Origin: Lumbricus rubellus
Taxonomy: Eukaryota; Annelida; Clitellata; Crassiclitellata; Lumbricidae
Direction of reading: 5' to 3'
Length of the DNA: 64,000 bases
Assembly: GCA_945859605.1 (NCBI GenBank)
Contig: OX243821.1
Span: 1,426,885 to 1,490,884 of the forward strand
The notes under the pieces are model-generated. The model did not search any database, was not told the origin of the DNA, and saw nothing but the letters and a program-made list of their open reading frames with translations. Positions 1 to 9,600 of this stretch are shown here, piece by piece (positions within the stretch are counted from its first letter, which is position 1; every line of letters starts with the position of its first letter). Position numbers and translations under genes: made by a program.

Positions 1-690
1 TCAAATTTGATCAAGCTGTAGGCCTATTCAAGAAATTCATGATCGTTTTCTGGAGAGGGGATGGATTTGGGAGGTTACGTTTGTGGCGAGGGAATGGGGT
101 CATGGTCCTGTGGGGACCTGTTGAAATATTGGTGTAGACTTCAAATGTGCGGTGGTAATTCCGTCTGCGTGTCACGCTTTTCCTCTGGGTAGGGATGTTA
201 AAAACGCGCTATATAAATTTTGTTTATTGGTTGAAGATATCGAATTTTTTCTAACTTAAATTATTTCTTTACAAACTGGGCTTTTAATGGTATTTTTGAA
301 CTGCAAAGCCCTAACCTTTCCTTCCATCCCTTATGGTCAATTACTCCCATTCGGACGAGTGTGACCTGCTTACTGTTTTAACTACACATAAGTGCTTCTA
401 CAGCTGCACAAATTAAATCCATTTAAAACTGCACATTTTGTGTAGAACTGCATGCTTAAAATACCCTTGCTGGTTTCTTTTAAAAATAAACTTTCTACTT
501 CAGTTCGGCTGTTTTACGAATGAATTGCTAATATTTCTGATCTATTACTAAAGAGTTTTCTTCGTTTATAAAAAATACTATTGTCTAAGGCTGCCACCTC
601 CCACTTTCTTCCTTCGCTAGCATCGTGAGTTCTTACGCTGTATCTTCCTTCACTTAAATGCTATTTATAACATTCAGTTCCGTTCGTCTT
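1..690. other. No gene recognised
   Basis: AT-rich sequence without a long open frame, a recognisable exon, a tRNA or a clear transposon end. It precedes the first SINE fragment. Confidence 0.5.
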
Positions 691-696
691 ATTTGT

Positions 697-780
697 GGGG
701 CGCGGTGGTGTAGTGAGTATGTTCGTTGCCTTGCAACCGGAGGGTTGCAGGTTCGAATCCACTTTTATCCCTGAAAATGA
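697..780 (+). repeat. tRNA-derived SINE head, truncated
   Basis: The head GGGGCGCGGTGGTG and the B-box-like GGTTCGAATCC match the 5' half of the SINE family seen complete at 2202-2419 and 22656-22878. The copy stops shortly after the B box and joins unrelated sequence. Confidence 0.75.
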
Positions 781-990
781 ACACTGAATGAGAAAGATTC
801 AGCATTTACATAACGTTATGTGTACTGGCAATGATAAGTTAAGGACCGGTCTCCGTTTTAGAAATTTGTGAACTTAAGAATGAAAGGCGCAATCAGCCGC
901 GCTTAGCTACCTTTTTATCAATATCCAGATCATTATAAATAATATAATTCAGTGCAATTTTTAAGTAAAATAAACAAGATGTGTCTCATC

Positions 991-1356
991 TGGCAGTGCC
1001 AGTTCCAAGTCTAGATAAATTAGGGGGAGATGCCAACTCTCCTTGTTTGACACAGAAACTAACAATCTACATGTATATCTTAAAGTCACTATATAGTGGG
1101 GCGCGGTGGTGTAGTGAGTATATTCGTTGCCTTGCAGCCGGAGGGTTCCAGGTTCGAATCCACCTCAAGTCGCCGCGTAGGAACCTTGCGCAGTTCCTTC
1201 ACTCGCAATTGCTCAGGCGCTTCGGCGTGAAACTCCTATGTAGTGTCCGCGCTGTAGTTGGGAGCGCCCCACTATATAGTTTGTTAATTTCTGTGTCAAG
1301 CAAGGATAGTTGGCGTCTCCCCCTGATTATTCGAGACTTGGAACTGGCACTGCCAG
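991..1356. repeat. Long inverted repeat enclosing a SINE
   Basis: The arms 991-1101 and 1268-1356 are reverse complements over most of their length; both outer ends contain TGGCAGTGCCAG-like sequence and both inner ends contain CACTATATAG. The loop is a SINE. The arm sequence resembles single-copy-orientation sequence near 12555-12620, 23090-23170 and 26640-26680, so one arm is probably an inverted duplicate of the local block. Confidence 0.75.
1098..1268 (+). repeat. tRNA-derived SINE, 3' tail missing
   Basis: The head GGGGCGCGGTGGTGTAG, a B box GGTTCGAATCC and the body up to GGGAGCGCC are present. The usual LINE-like 3' tail is absent and is replaced by the right arm of the inverted repeat. 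Confidence 0.8.
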
Positions 1357-1826
1357 AAGAGATAATTTTATAGCTGAGTTGTTTTACCGTACCGATTCCA
1401 CCTTTATATTAACAAAATTCAAATGGTTTATATTATTTATAATAATCTTCTATCGACAAAAAGGTGTGCAAGCGCGACTGACTGCGCCTTTAATTTCAAA
1501 GTTAACAATTTTCGGAAACCGAAACGGAACCTTAACTTATCATTGCCAGTAGCCTACATATAACGCTGTGGAAATTCTTTATCGTTCTCTTTTGGTGTTC
1601 ATTTTTAGGGATAAAAGTTGTTTAAAAACATGAAAATTTCGCGGTGATCAACTGTATCAAGATGCTTTCTGATGACCCACTATGTGATGAAGGAAATTTG
1701 TTAATAACATATTATTGTTTTTACTATTACGAGTTGGCCTATTGGAAGCAAGTCTTTGTAACAATCTGGTATTTTCTTGTCGGAATCGTTTCACACAACT
1801 GTTTGCAGCGCGAAATTGATCATTAA

Positions 1827-1905
1827 TATAGAACAGGTGACTCAATATGTGACGGTGTCTAAAGCGCGGCTTGAATTTAGCATTAATTTATTCCATGTGG
1901 TCGCC
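1827..1905 (+). repeat. TATA-N23-GGTGTCT unit
   Basis: TATA at 1827-1830 is followed after exactly 23 bp by GGTGTCT at 1854-1860. The downstream AAAGCGCGGCTTGAATTTAG is shared with the copies at 13888 and 27415. Confidence 0.7.
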
Positions 1906-2129
1906 TGTCTGCCATGGAATTACGCGGAGACTTTAAGAACAAGCGGAGCAATAAATCTTCGTTGTGTTGTCGCCCTCCTCCTATCTATTAGCTTGGGACT
2001 GGCATTACAGCAGATATTAGCGACATCTCACTACAATAAAGGCCGTTAATGTCAGCAGGAATTAATTTCATTTGAAATCTTTAGTAGTTCCAGTTTAGCG
2101 GCACTGTGTGGTAACGAAGGTCATTAGCG

Positions 2130-2640
2130 TCGCCCTCCTCCTTCATCCACACTTTGGACTGGCACTGGGGGAAATCCTTTAGCGCATTGGATAACACGCT
2201 GTAGGCGCGTTGGTGTAATGGTGGCGCCGTTGCCTTGGAGCCGGAAGGTTCAAAGTTCGAATCCACCTAGCCGCGCAAGGACCTTGGGCAAGTCCTTCAC
2301 TCACAATTGCTCAGCGCTTCGGCGTGAAACTCCGATGCAGTGTCCGCTCTGCATTCGGGAGCGCCTCTGAGTAGAGAGAGATTGAAGGGGCGCAATAACA
2401 AGTGCACATACAAACAAACGCTGGCATGGAGAGCGAAAGGAACTGACATCGCGGGCGTGCTTTGTAAGCTGCTATTAGCGCCGTTTTTTGCAGACAGTCT
2501 ATAGATTCTGTTAGAGTTAAGATCAACGACCTGGTTAAGATTTATTTCTTCTGTCATTTGCGTTTTTGTGAATTGTTTCAATTGCATAACTGGACTGGTT
2601 GCGATCTGTCAACCGTATTTATTCAAGAAAGAACACTATT
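2130..2640 (+). repeat. Repeat with tRNA-like AGCGCATTGGATAA box
   Basis: The motif TCGCCCTCCTC...GGACTGGCACTGGGG...AGCGCATTGGATAA recurs at about 3640, 15880, 17730 and 28260, followed by sequence running to TTTCAATAAAGAATATT. The box resembles a tRNA A box, so this may be a decayed tRNA-derived retroposon. The full-length SINE at 2202 is inserted in it. Confidence 0.4.
2202..2419 (+). repeat. tRNA-derived SINE, full length
   Basis: A tRNA-like head with A-box-like TGGTGTAATGG and B-box-like AGTTCGAATCC is followed by a body (GACCTTGGGCAAGTCC, GCGCTTCGGCGTGAAACTCC) and a tail GGGAGCGCCTCTGAGTAG...GGGGCGCAATAACAAG, ending CACATACAAACAAAC. The tail matches the 3' end of the LINE copies in the window, as expected if the SINE uses the LINE reverse transcriptase. 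Confidence 0.85.
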
Positions 2641-2687
2641 GCGTAATCTGTAAAAGCAGAGTGAAATCTGTAGATACACATGTACCT

Positions 2688-3200
2688 CGGGAACTTGTAG
2701 CGCGTATGTTCGACTAAAAAAGGTGCCTTAATGGAATTTTTTCGTTTTAGTAGCAGACACAGTTTCAGTTTAGCGAGGCGGTGATAAGCGGTAAAACTAG
2801 TACGACTTGAGTATATGAAGTAATTTAGACCTTTAAGGTGCGTCGTGAATTCATAGCGCGTGTATTCAACTGAAAACGGGTGTCATAATGACATTTTAAA
2901 AAGTAAACTTGGTGGGCCTTGTTTCGGTTATTATATTGTTTTGTTCTTCTGACCGTAATCAGATAAATATTTGGAGACCTTGGTTACTTGTAACGAGTAT
3001 GTTCAACTAAAAATGGGTGTTTTAAAGTTCATGGAAGTTTTTTAGTAGTGTGTTGAGATTGTGTGATAACCCAATCCGGTGTGTCTCGCTTTTGGAACTT
3101 ATGTGGCTATAATCGCAAAATGATGATTATTATAGTGCAGCAAAACCTCTATTTAGAGGTGTCTAAGGGACTTCATTTTTTGCGTTAATTTACTCAATGT
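2688..3200 (+). repeat. TATA-N23-GGTGTCT units (type A), group 1
   Basis: Successive units with TTGTAGCGCG- or TATAG-like boxes about 23 bp before GGTGTCT or a one-base variant: motifs at 2722 (GGTGCCT), 2879 (GGTGTCA), 3016 (GGTGTTT) and 3158 (GGTGTCT). The first three are 140-160 bp apart. Most are followed by an AT-rich stretch, GGGCCT and GCGAGACTGTGTGATAACC or a variant. Confidence 0.7.
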
Positions 3201-3232
3201 CTGACGACATCTATTTATTTCTCGCATTTGCT

Positions 3233-3392
3233 GTAGCGCCCTTCCAAGGTGACAACTCAGAAGAGCTACAGACTATAATACTGCGCGGACGCTGCATCGG
3301 ATTTCCGCGGCTACCTGAAGTGGATTCGAACCTTGGACACTCCACACCACCATAGGCACCGTAACCCACCACTACACCACCGTGCTCCACAT
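3233..3392 (-). repeat. tRNA-derived SINE, diverged
   Basis: On the minus strand it has the GGAGCACGGTGGTGTAGTGG-like head, the B box GGTTCGAATCC and the tail element AGCGCCC. Internal deletions remove the segment around the usual GGACTTGCCCAAGG. A paralogue with the same flanks is at 17078-17276. Confidence 0.7.
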
Positions 3393-3889
3393 CTAGTGGC
3401 TTGTTGGGCTTGTCTGCTCTGGCATTGCATGGAGACTTTAAGACCAAGCAAGCAATGGATCTTCTTTCTTTAGTCGCCCCTCCTTTGTATACTGACTTGG
3501 GTCTGGCACTACTCGGAGGTATCCAGAGTTTAACGACATTTTGACCGTTTGTTGTCAATAGTGATTAATTTTATAGAGACATCTTTAGTACTAGGGTAGT
3601 TCCAGTTTAACTATCCGTGTAATAACAATGATCTTTAGTGTCGCCCTCCTCTTTCATCCAGCCTTTGGACTGGAACAGGGGCCCGGTAGCGCATTGGAAT
3701 GGAGAGCGAAAGGAACCGAGATCGAGCCCCGTAGGGCGAACGTGCTTTGCAGGCTGCAGCTATTAGCACCGTGCATTATAAATTATAATAAATGCAAGCT
3801 GTCTGTTCTCTTGGTAGTTAAGATTTATGTCTTCTGTATTTTGAGTTCTTGTTAAATTTTTTCAATTGCATAAATCGAATACAGAATCT

Positions 3890-4270
3890 CTTCCTTTATA
3901 CGGCGATGTCAGATAGGTCTTGCTCCAACTTACCTGCTTGGTCTTTGTCGGATTGTGTCAAGTAATTAGACTGGTCGGCACCTGCGCTCCGCTGATCGGG
4001 GAGTGCTCTTGAGTCCGTTTGCTCGTACCTCCATTATGCAGAGTCGTGATTTTTCTGTGGTTGGCCCGGTGGTATGGAATGCCCTTCCACTTGAGGTGCG
4101 CCTGTTCCATAGATCACTATCTGACACCTTCTTTAAGCACTTAAAAACTGTTCTGTTTGGCCGTGTTGTAGTCTGGAGCGCCTCTAAGTAGTTTCCTTGA
4201 AGAAGCGCTATATAAATACTTGAATGATTTAATGAACGAATGAATGATGAATGAATGAATGATCCAGTTG
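3890..4270 (+). pseudogene. LINE 3' end (CR1/L2-like), C-terminal fragment
   Basis: A frame ending at about 4191 encodes FSVVGPVVWNALPLE followed by LSDTFFKHLKTVLFG, the conserved C-terminus of CR1/L2-type LINE polyproteins. It is followed by the 3' tail GGAGCGCCTCTAAGTAG...AAGCGCTATATAAATAC and a GAAT-rich simple repeat. Only this short 5'-truncated piece is present. The paralogue at 18000-18690 carries an internal repeat expansion. Confidence 0.8.
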
Positions 4271-4334
4271 CTACATTCAGCCGATTTCTTTCTATAAAGA
4301 GCATTGAGCTAATCACAGAAATAATTAAAAAGTT

Positions 4335-5710
4335 TGAGTTGCCTTCGGAACTTGTAGAGCGTATGTTCAGCTTTAAAAAGGTGTCAGAATGGAGGGTTTT
4401 GTGTTAGCATATAATTAAGTATAGTGTAATAGGTTTAGTTTCAGTTTAGCCAGACTGTGAGTGCATGATAACCAGCATAATTACTATAATCATGAAATAA
4501 GACAATCACTTAAGTTGTTCCGGAAATTTGGGAACTTGTAGCGCTTATGATCAACTAAAAATAGGTGTCTTAAAAGTTAATGAAAGTTTTTTGTGGTGTG
4601 TCTGGTTTTAGTTTAGCGAGTCTGTGGGATAACCAGTTATCATTTACATGGCGATGAAATTCAGTGAAATCTTAGAAGAGGAATCTATTATATGACGACA
4701 GCCTATGACAAAGGAGCCGAAAAATTTGTTTGGCATATCAAAAGATGGGCTACTTTTTCTGAGTTGGAGTGAAATCTTGAAGATGACTTGTGATGTTGTA
4801 GTGAACATTGTTCAATTAAAAATGAGTGTTTTAAAAGTCAATTGATGGTTTTTTAGTGGTGGGCCTATAGCTTCACTTTAGCGAGACTGCGTGATTAATC
4901 AATGGTATGACGTTAAACTGATTACAGTAAGTAACACATTTTGAATTGCCTTGGGTGGTTGTAGCGTGCATGTTCAAATAAAAATGGGTGTTTTAAAAGT
5001 CAATGGAAGTTTTTTTAGGAGTGGGCCTAGTTTAAGTTTACTGCAGTGGTTCCCATCTATTTTTGACTTGAGGGCCACTTTCTTTAGTTGGAGGACACGA
5101 GGGGCCACAATGCTAAAATTTAATTAACCAAAAGCGTATAGAATTGTTATAATTGAATCAAAATAGAATTTTGAAGCTATTTACAGACGTCAATAAAAAA
5201 TTATTTGTAATAGAAAATAATAATGCGTTCTATCCTGTTCAAATTATCAATTATTTCATTTATATTTGTTAATTCTTTTAAGAGATTAGGGCCATTTTCA
5301 GGTCTGCTGGCGGCCCACTTTGACCCGTTGGCCAAGGGTTTGGAACCATTGGGTTTAGCGAGACTATAGGCATAGCTATGAATGGATCCAGATTTGACGA
5401 AGGCCTATGACAACAGAGGCCGTTGCCCTCGACAGAAATTTGCTTGGCATAATTATTACAGCACTGATTAACCATATTGGTGATACATAAAATCATCAAA
5501 ATAATTAAATATTTGAGATGCATCGGGAGTTTGTAGCGCCAATGTTCTTCTAAAAATGGGTGTCTTAAAAGTTAATGCAAGTTATTTTTAGTGTGCTGCA
5601 GACTGTGTGAATTTGATACCCTAAACGAACATTTAGTTAAATATTTAAGATTCTTCGGGAACTTGTAGCGAATGTACTCATCTAAAAAAGGTGTTTAATT
5701 GGAAGGTTTC
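4335..5710 (+). repeat. TATA-N23-GGTGTCT units (type A), group 2
   Basis: Units with CTTGTAG about 23 bp before GGTGTCT variants at 4380, 4564, about 4824, 4987, 5559 and 5690. Flanking motifs recur: AAGTTAATGGAAGTTTTTT, GGGCCTAG and GCGAGACTGTGTGATAACC. The same order recurs at 19299-22250. Confidence 0.7.
5044..5351. mobile_element. hAT-like MITE
   Basis: The ends are CAGTGGTTCCCA and TTTGGAACCATTG, an imperfect inverted repeat of the kind found at hAT termini. The flanking 8-mers GTTTACTG (5036-5043) and GTTTAGCG (5353-5360) resemble a decayed target duplication. Length is about 308 bp with no coding capacity. A sister copy is at 21601-21915. Confidence 0.75.
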
Positions 5711-5714
5711 TTAG

Positions 5715-5760
5715 GTTCCTGTGCGAAGGGATCATTTGGTCCTGAATGTCGCCTGTCCTG
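5715..5760 (+). pseudogene. Truncated copy of EGF-like exon
   Basis: The sequence after TTTCTTAG matches the start of the exon at 30622 and translates in the same phase as SCAKGSFGPECRLS, then a stop where homology ends. The preceding GGTGTTTAATTGGAAGG also matches the sequence before the real exon. It is a duplicated 5' exon end with its acceptor, cut off after 46 bp. Confidence 0.8.
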
Positions 5761-5761
5761 A

Positions 5762-6022
5762 CTTTTAGGCAGAGCAGTCACGGGCCCATAAATTATCTTA
5801 AGGTTTAATGAGAAACAAGTAATTATTTGTTGGAAACATTCATGAATATTAATTGGTAAGAGGGGTCATAATAATATAAGCTACTAGCTTTTGTTGACTC
5901 CAATTGTACTGTACTGCAATGTTCATGATTGTATAATGAGTTTTAAAATGTGCAATAAATTGAAGCAATAGAATTGCAGGTGCGAAATGCAATTTGATAT
6001 TTGAAGATCAATATATATATAT
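5762..6022. other. Repeat-derived spacer before the Gypsy element
   Basis: Contains GGCAGAGCAGTCACGGGCCC and TTAAGGTTTAATGAGAAAC, which recur at 22330-22390 and, in part, at 26470-26530. It ends in a short AT run into which the Gypsy element inserted. No gene is seen. Confidence 0.6.
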
Positions 6023-6543
6023 TGTTACGTGTACGCTCGTGGAGTGACGAGCGTTCACTCACATGCTATCCTTGCCCTTGGCCTACGTGACTTATCTCAG
6101 GTGTAGACCTGGACACGGTCCTTGGGTCTTGCACGTGAGAGGGAAAGGTGTGGCGAGTTGGCGCCACAAGTCACGTGGGTTAGCACGAGCTGTCGTGGAA
6201 AGGTTGGACGAGAGAGCAGTCAGTCTTCTTCACCCCGTTGGTGGGACTGGTCGAGTCTTGGTCACCCCGTTGGTGGACTCGTTTGATGTTGTTCCTGAGA
6301 CGTCTACCCTGCTGGTGGGTCCTGGAACGTTTTCCCTCCGTGACGTTCAGAAGCTGTAATTCAGCTTGTCCGGAGTTCGGTTCGTATTCACCGTTGGTTC
6401 GGTTCTGCTTGGCTGTCGTATGTCTACTGTCGAGGTATTTAAAGGACTCTGTACATAATTCGTTGCTGTAAATATTGCTCATATTAAACGATGAAAATGA
6501 ATTTGGGACCTTGCGAGATTTCTCCTTAGATACGACGCTAACA
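6023..6543 (+). repeat. 5' LTR
   Basis: 521 bp from TGTTACGTGTACG to GACGCTAACA, with TG...CA ends. A TATA-like TATTTAAA at 6436-6443 marks the probable U3 promoter, and ATTAAA near 6484 is a possible polyadenylation signal. Short frames inside it (77-100 codons) recur identically in the other LTR and are not genes. Confidence 0.95.
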
Positions 6544-6545
6544 TA

Positions 6546-6563
6546 TGGGGGCCCGTAGCCGGT
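6546..6563 (+). other. Probable primer-binding site
   Basis: TGGGGGCCCGTAGCCGG begins two bases after the 5' LTR. It resembles the start of primer-binding sites complementary to tRNA-Pro (TGGGGGCTCG...) but with mismatches, so the priming tRNA is uncertain. Confidence 0.6.
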
Positions 6564-6682
6564 TGTAATTTTTTATTTCGTCCGATATATTTGCGAATTT
6601 TGTGGGTGAATTTTGTGAAATAGGCGTTTGTGGTTTTTACATTTGATATTCAGTTGTTGAAAAATTTTGAAAAGAGACGAAA

Positions 6683-9600
6683 TTGCGAATTTTCAAAGTT
6701 ACGACATTTGTTTTGAGTTGGTTTAAATTTGGAAATTTGGAAATGGAGACGCCTGAGGTGACGACGCCACTGGATATTGAGGATTTTTTGATGATGAATC
6801 TGGCAGAACTGCAGCAGCACTTTGACAGGATAGGAGAAGACGTCAAGGGGTTGACTAAGACGCAGTTGCAGAAATTAGCAATTAAGGCGTTGTCTTTGAA
6901 AACAGGAAGTGAGGAGGGGCGTTTAAAGGCACAAGAGCAGAAGGATGCCAATGAGATGGACCGAGTTCGGAGAAAGGAGGAAAGGGAATTTGAATTAGAG
7001 AAATTGAAATTACTAGCCGAGTCGGAAGAGAGAAAACGCTTAGCTGAGTCTGAAGAGAGAAAACTCCAAGCGGAAGAGAGGGAGGAAGAGAGAAGAATAC
7101 AAGCGGAACAGAGAAAACTTGAGGCTCAGACCGAAGAGAAAAAGATGAGAATTCAAGCGGAGGAAAGAAAAATGGCAATTCAATTAGAAGAGAAGAGACT
7201 AGCTGACAGGGCAGAAGAGAGGCGGCTAGAAGCACAAGAAAGAGCCGAAGAGAAACAACGAGAGGCGCAACAGAAGGCAGATGAGAGAAATAGTGAGCTC
7301 GAGGCGAAAAAATTGGAGTTCGAAATGAAAAAATTGGAACTGGGTGGCGTTACGGAAAAAAGTGGGATTAGCGGTGATTCTTTCAAATTTGCGTCCGCAG
7401 TAAGATTCGTTCCGAAATTCGAATCGGCCGATATTGAACATTATTTGTTGGCTTTCGAAAAAGCGATGAATTTACATAATGTTCCAGAAGAAAAATGGAC
7501 CACCCTTTTACAGCCACAGTTAACGGGTAAAGCGGCGAGAGTTTTTTCGGATCTTACATTAGAGGAATGCAAAGATTATGTGGAAGTGAAGAGAGCTTTA
7601 TTGACGGCATACGAGCGCGTCCCTGAATTTTACCGAAAACGATTTCGATCTATGGGAAAGGAGAAATCTGAGACATATTCAAATTACGCGTTTCGGTTAC
7701 AGAGTCCTTTTCAGAGATGGATGGAAGGAGAAGGAGCGTTTGAGGATGTGAAACGAATGGCGGAGATACTAAAAATGGAACAATTTGTAAAATGTCTTCC
7801 AGCCGATTTGCATAAATGGCTGGTTGACAAACGATGTACTTCGATGGCTAGTGCAGCACGACAAGCGGACGAATATGCCGTTCTGTACAAACATGAGCCA
7901 TTCGAATCGTTTGGGGGGTGCAACCGTGACTCAAATGATTACCAGAGGAAGTCGCCGCCTCGAGGAAATTTTGGGGGGTTCAGACGTGATTCAGTTGATC
8001 ACCAATGGAAGTCACCGAATAGGGGGAATTTTGGGGGTCAGACATTTGAAAAACAGAGAGCTAGCGATGAATGGGATAATTATACAGGACGCATTGTGTG
8101 CAGCTATTGTAAAGGCGAAAATCATACTAAGGGGTCTTGTTTTAAATTGTTGAGAAAAAAGGATGGGCCTTGGGAACGAAATTGGCGTACGGGAAATCAT
8201 GTGAATCTTGTACAGGATGGCATGGAGTCTAAGCAGACACCTAATACAACGGTGAAGGAACTAGATGTTGGTTTTGTTCCGTATTGTGATTCTGGGTGTG
8301 TGCTGGATGACAATGGGTGTGCACGAGATTTAGTCTTTTTGCGTGATTCTGGGTCGTTGCAAACGCTTGTGAATGAGAATTCTGTACGCGTGAATGAGTA
8401 TCGATTGACAGGTGAAACGAGATTAATTAGAGGCATTGGGGGTCAGGTGAAAAAGGTGCCACTGGTGGAGATGAGTGTACAATGTAAATTTGTAACAGGT
8501 TGTATGTTGTGTGGCTTGATTGATTCGCTTCCGTCGGGTGTGGATGTACTTGTTGGCAATGATGTTGCGAATGAACGAGGATTGGTGGAGGTGGCTGTGT
8601 TGACTCGGGCTAAAGCGCGAGAGGAACGCATGAGAGATATAGACTCGATACCTGTGCAGAGGTGCAGTGAACCGTGCAGCGCTGACTGTACGTCGATAAA
8701 TGCTGGTGGTGTTGCGAATGATGATACTGATGTGTTGGAGGATGGTGATTTACGACGTTTGTTTGATCAGTCAGGTGTGAATGAAGGTATGCATGAAGGA
8801 ATTACTCGTACGCAGCTGGTTAAGTTGCAACGCGAGGATGTTACTTTGGATCATTTGTTTAAATTGGAAGAGGCGAACAGAAATGTTGTTGACGGAAGTG
8901 TATATGAGATTGTTAATGGGGTCTTGGTTCGACATTGGCAGGACAAGATTACTCCACATGGGATGGGCGTTACACAAATTGTGGCTCCAACGGCAATACG
9001 TATAAAATTGTTAATGGTTGCACATGATGTGCCTATGGCTGGTCATATGGGGATGGATAAAACGCTTCAGCGATTGACGAAACATTTCTGGTGGCCTCGG
9101 ATAAATGCGTCTGTGAGAAAGTATGTTCGCTCGTGTGATATATGTCAACGTTTAGGTAAAGGCGAACGCATTCATAGAGCGCCTTTGATTAATCTGCCGG
9201 TGGTGAATGAATGTTTTGAGCGAATAGCTATGGATGTCGTGGGTCCGTTGAGTGTGTGTGAGAAAACTGGTAACCGTTTTATTATCACGGTTATTGATTT
9301 GGCTTCTCATTATCCCTTTGCTTTTCCGTTGCGGAGTCATACTGCCCATGATGTGGCTCAGGCATTGCGTGTGGTGTTTACAATGTTTGGTTTTCCAAGG
9401 GAAATTTTGTCGGATTGTGGATCTGAATTTATGAGTGATTTGATGCAAGAGTTTTTGCATGTGTGTGGGGTGAAACAGATAAAGACAAGTCCTTATCATG
9501 CACAAACGAATGGTTGTTGTGAACGTTTTCATCGTACTTTAAAAGACATGCTAAAGGCGTTAGTGGAAACGTATCCTGGTTCATGGGATGACCTATTACC

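Larger units (their letters stand above)
1080..6022 (+). repeat. Segmental block, copy 1
   Basis: Ordered homology to 12540-22445 and 26575-30620. Landmarks in order: GCGGTGATCAACTG at about 1640; a motif around GGAGACTTTAAGACCAAGC near 1925 and 3430; TATA-N23-GGTGTCT units; a LINE 3' end; a hAT-like MITE; and an EGF exon remnant at 5715. The Gypsy element interrupts the block at 6023 and it resumes at 12381. Confidence 0.75.

Noticed and set aside
1640..1700. GCGGTGATCAACTG...TTTCTGATGA, conserved at 1640, 13670, 24770 and 27205, resembling C and D boxes of a snoRNA
   Set aside because: The C-box-like and D-box-like motifs are in the wrong relation and no terminal stem forms. The conservation is explained by segmental duplication.
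3920..3945. ACTTACCTG, resembling the 5' end of U1 snRNA
   Set aside because: It lies inside degraded LINE sequence and no other U1 feature follows.
6063..6482. Open frames of 77-100 codons inside the LTRs
   Set aside because: They occur identically in both LTRs, overlap each other on both strands and have no recognisable domain.
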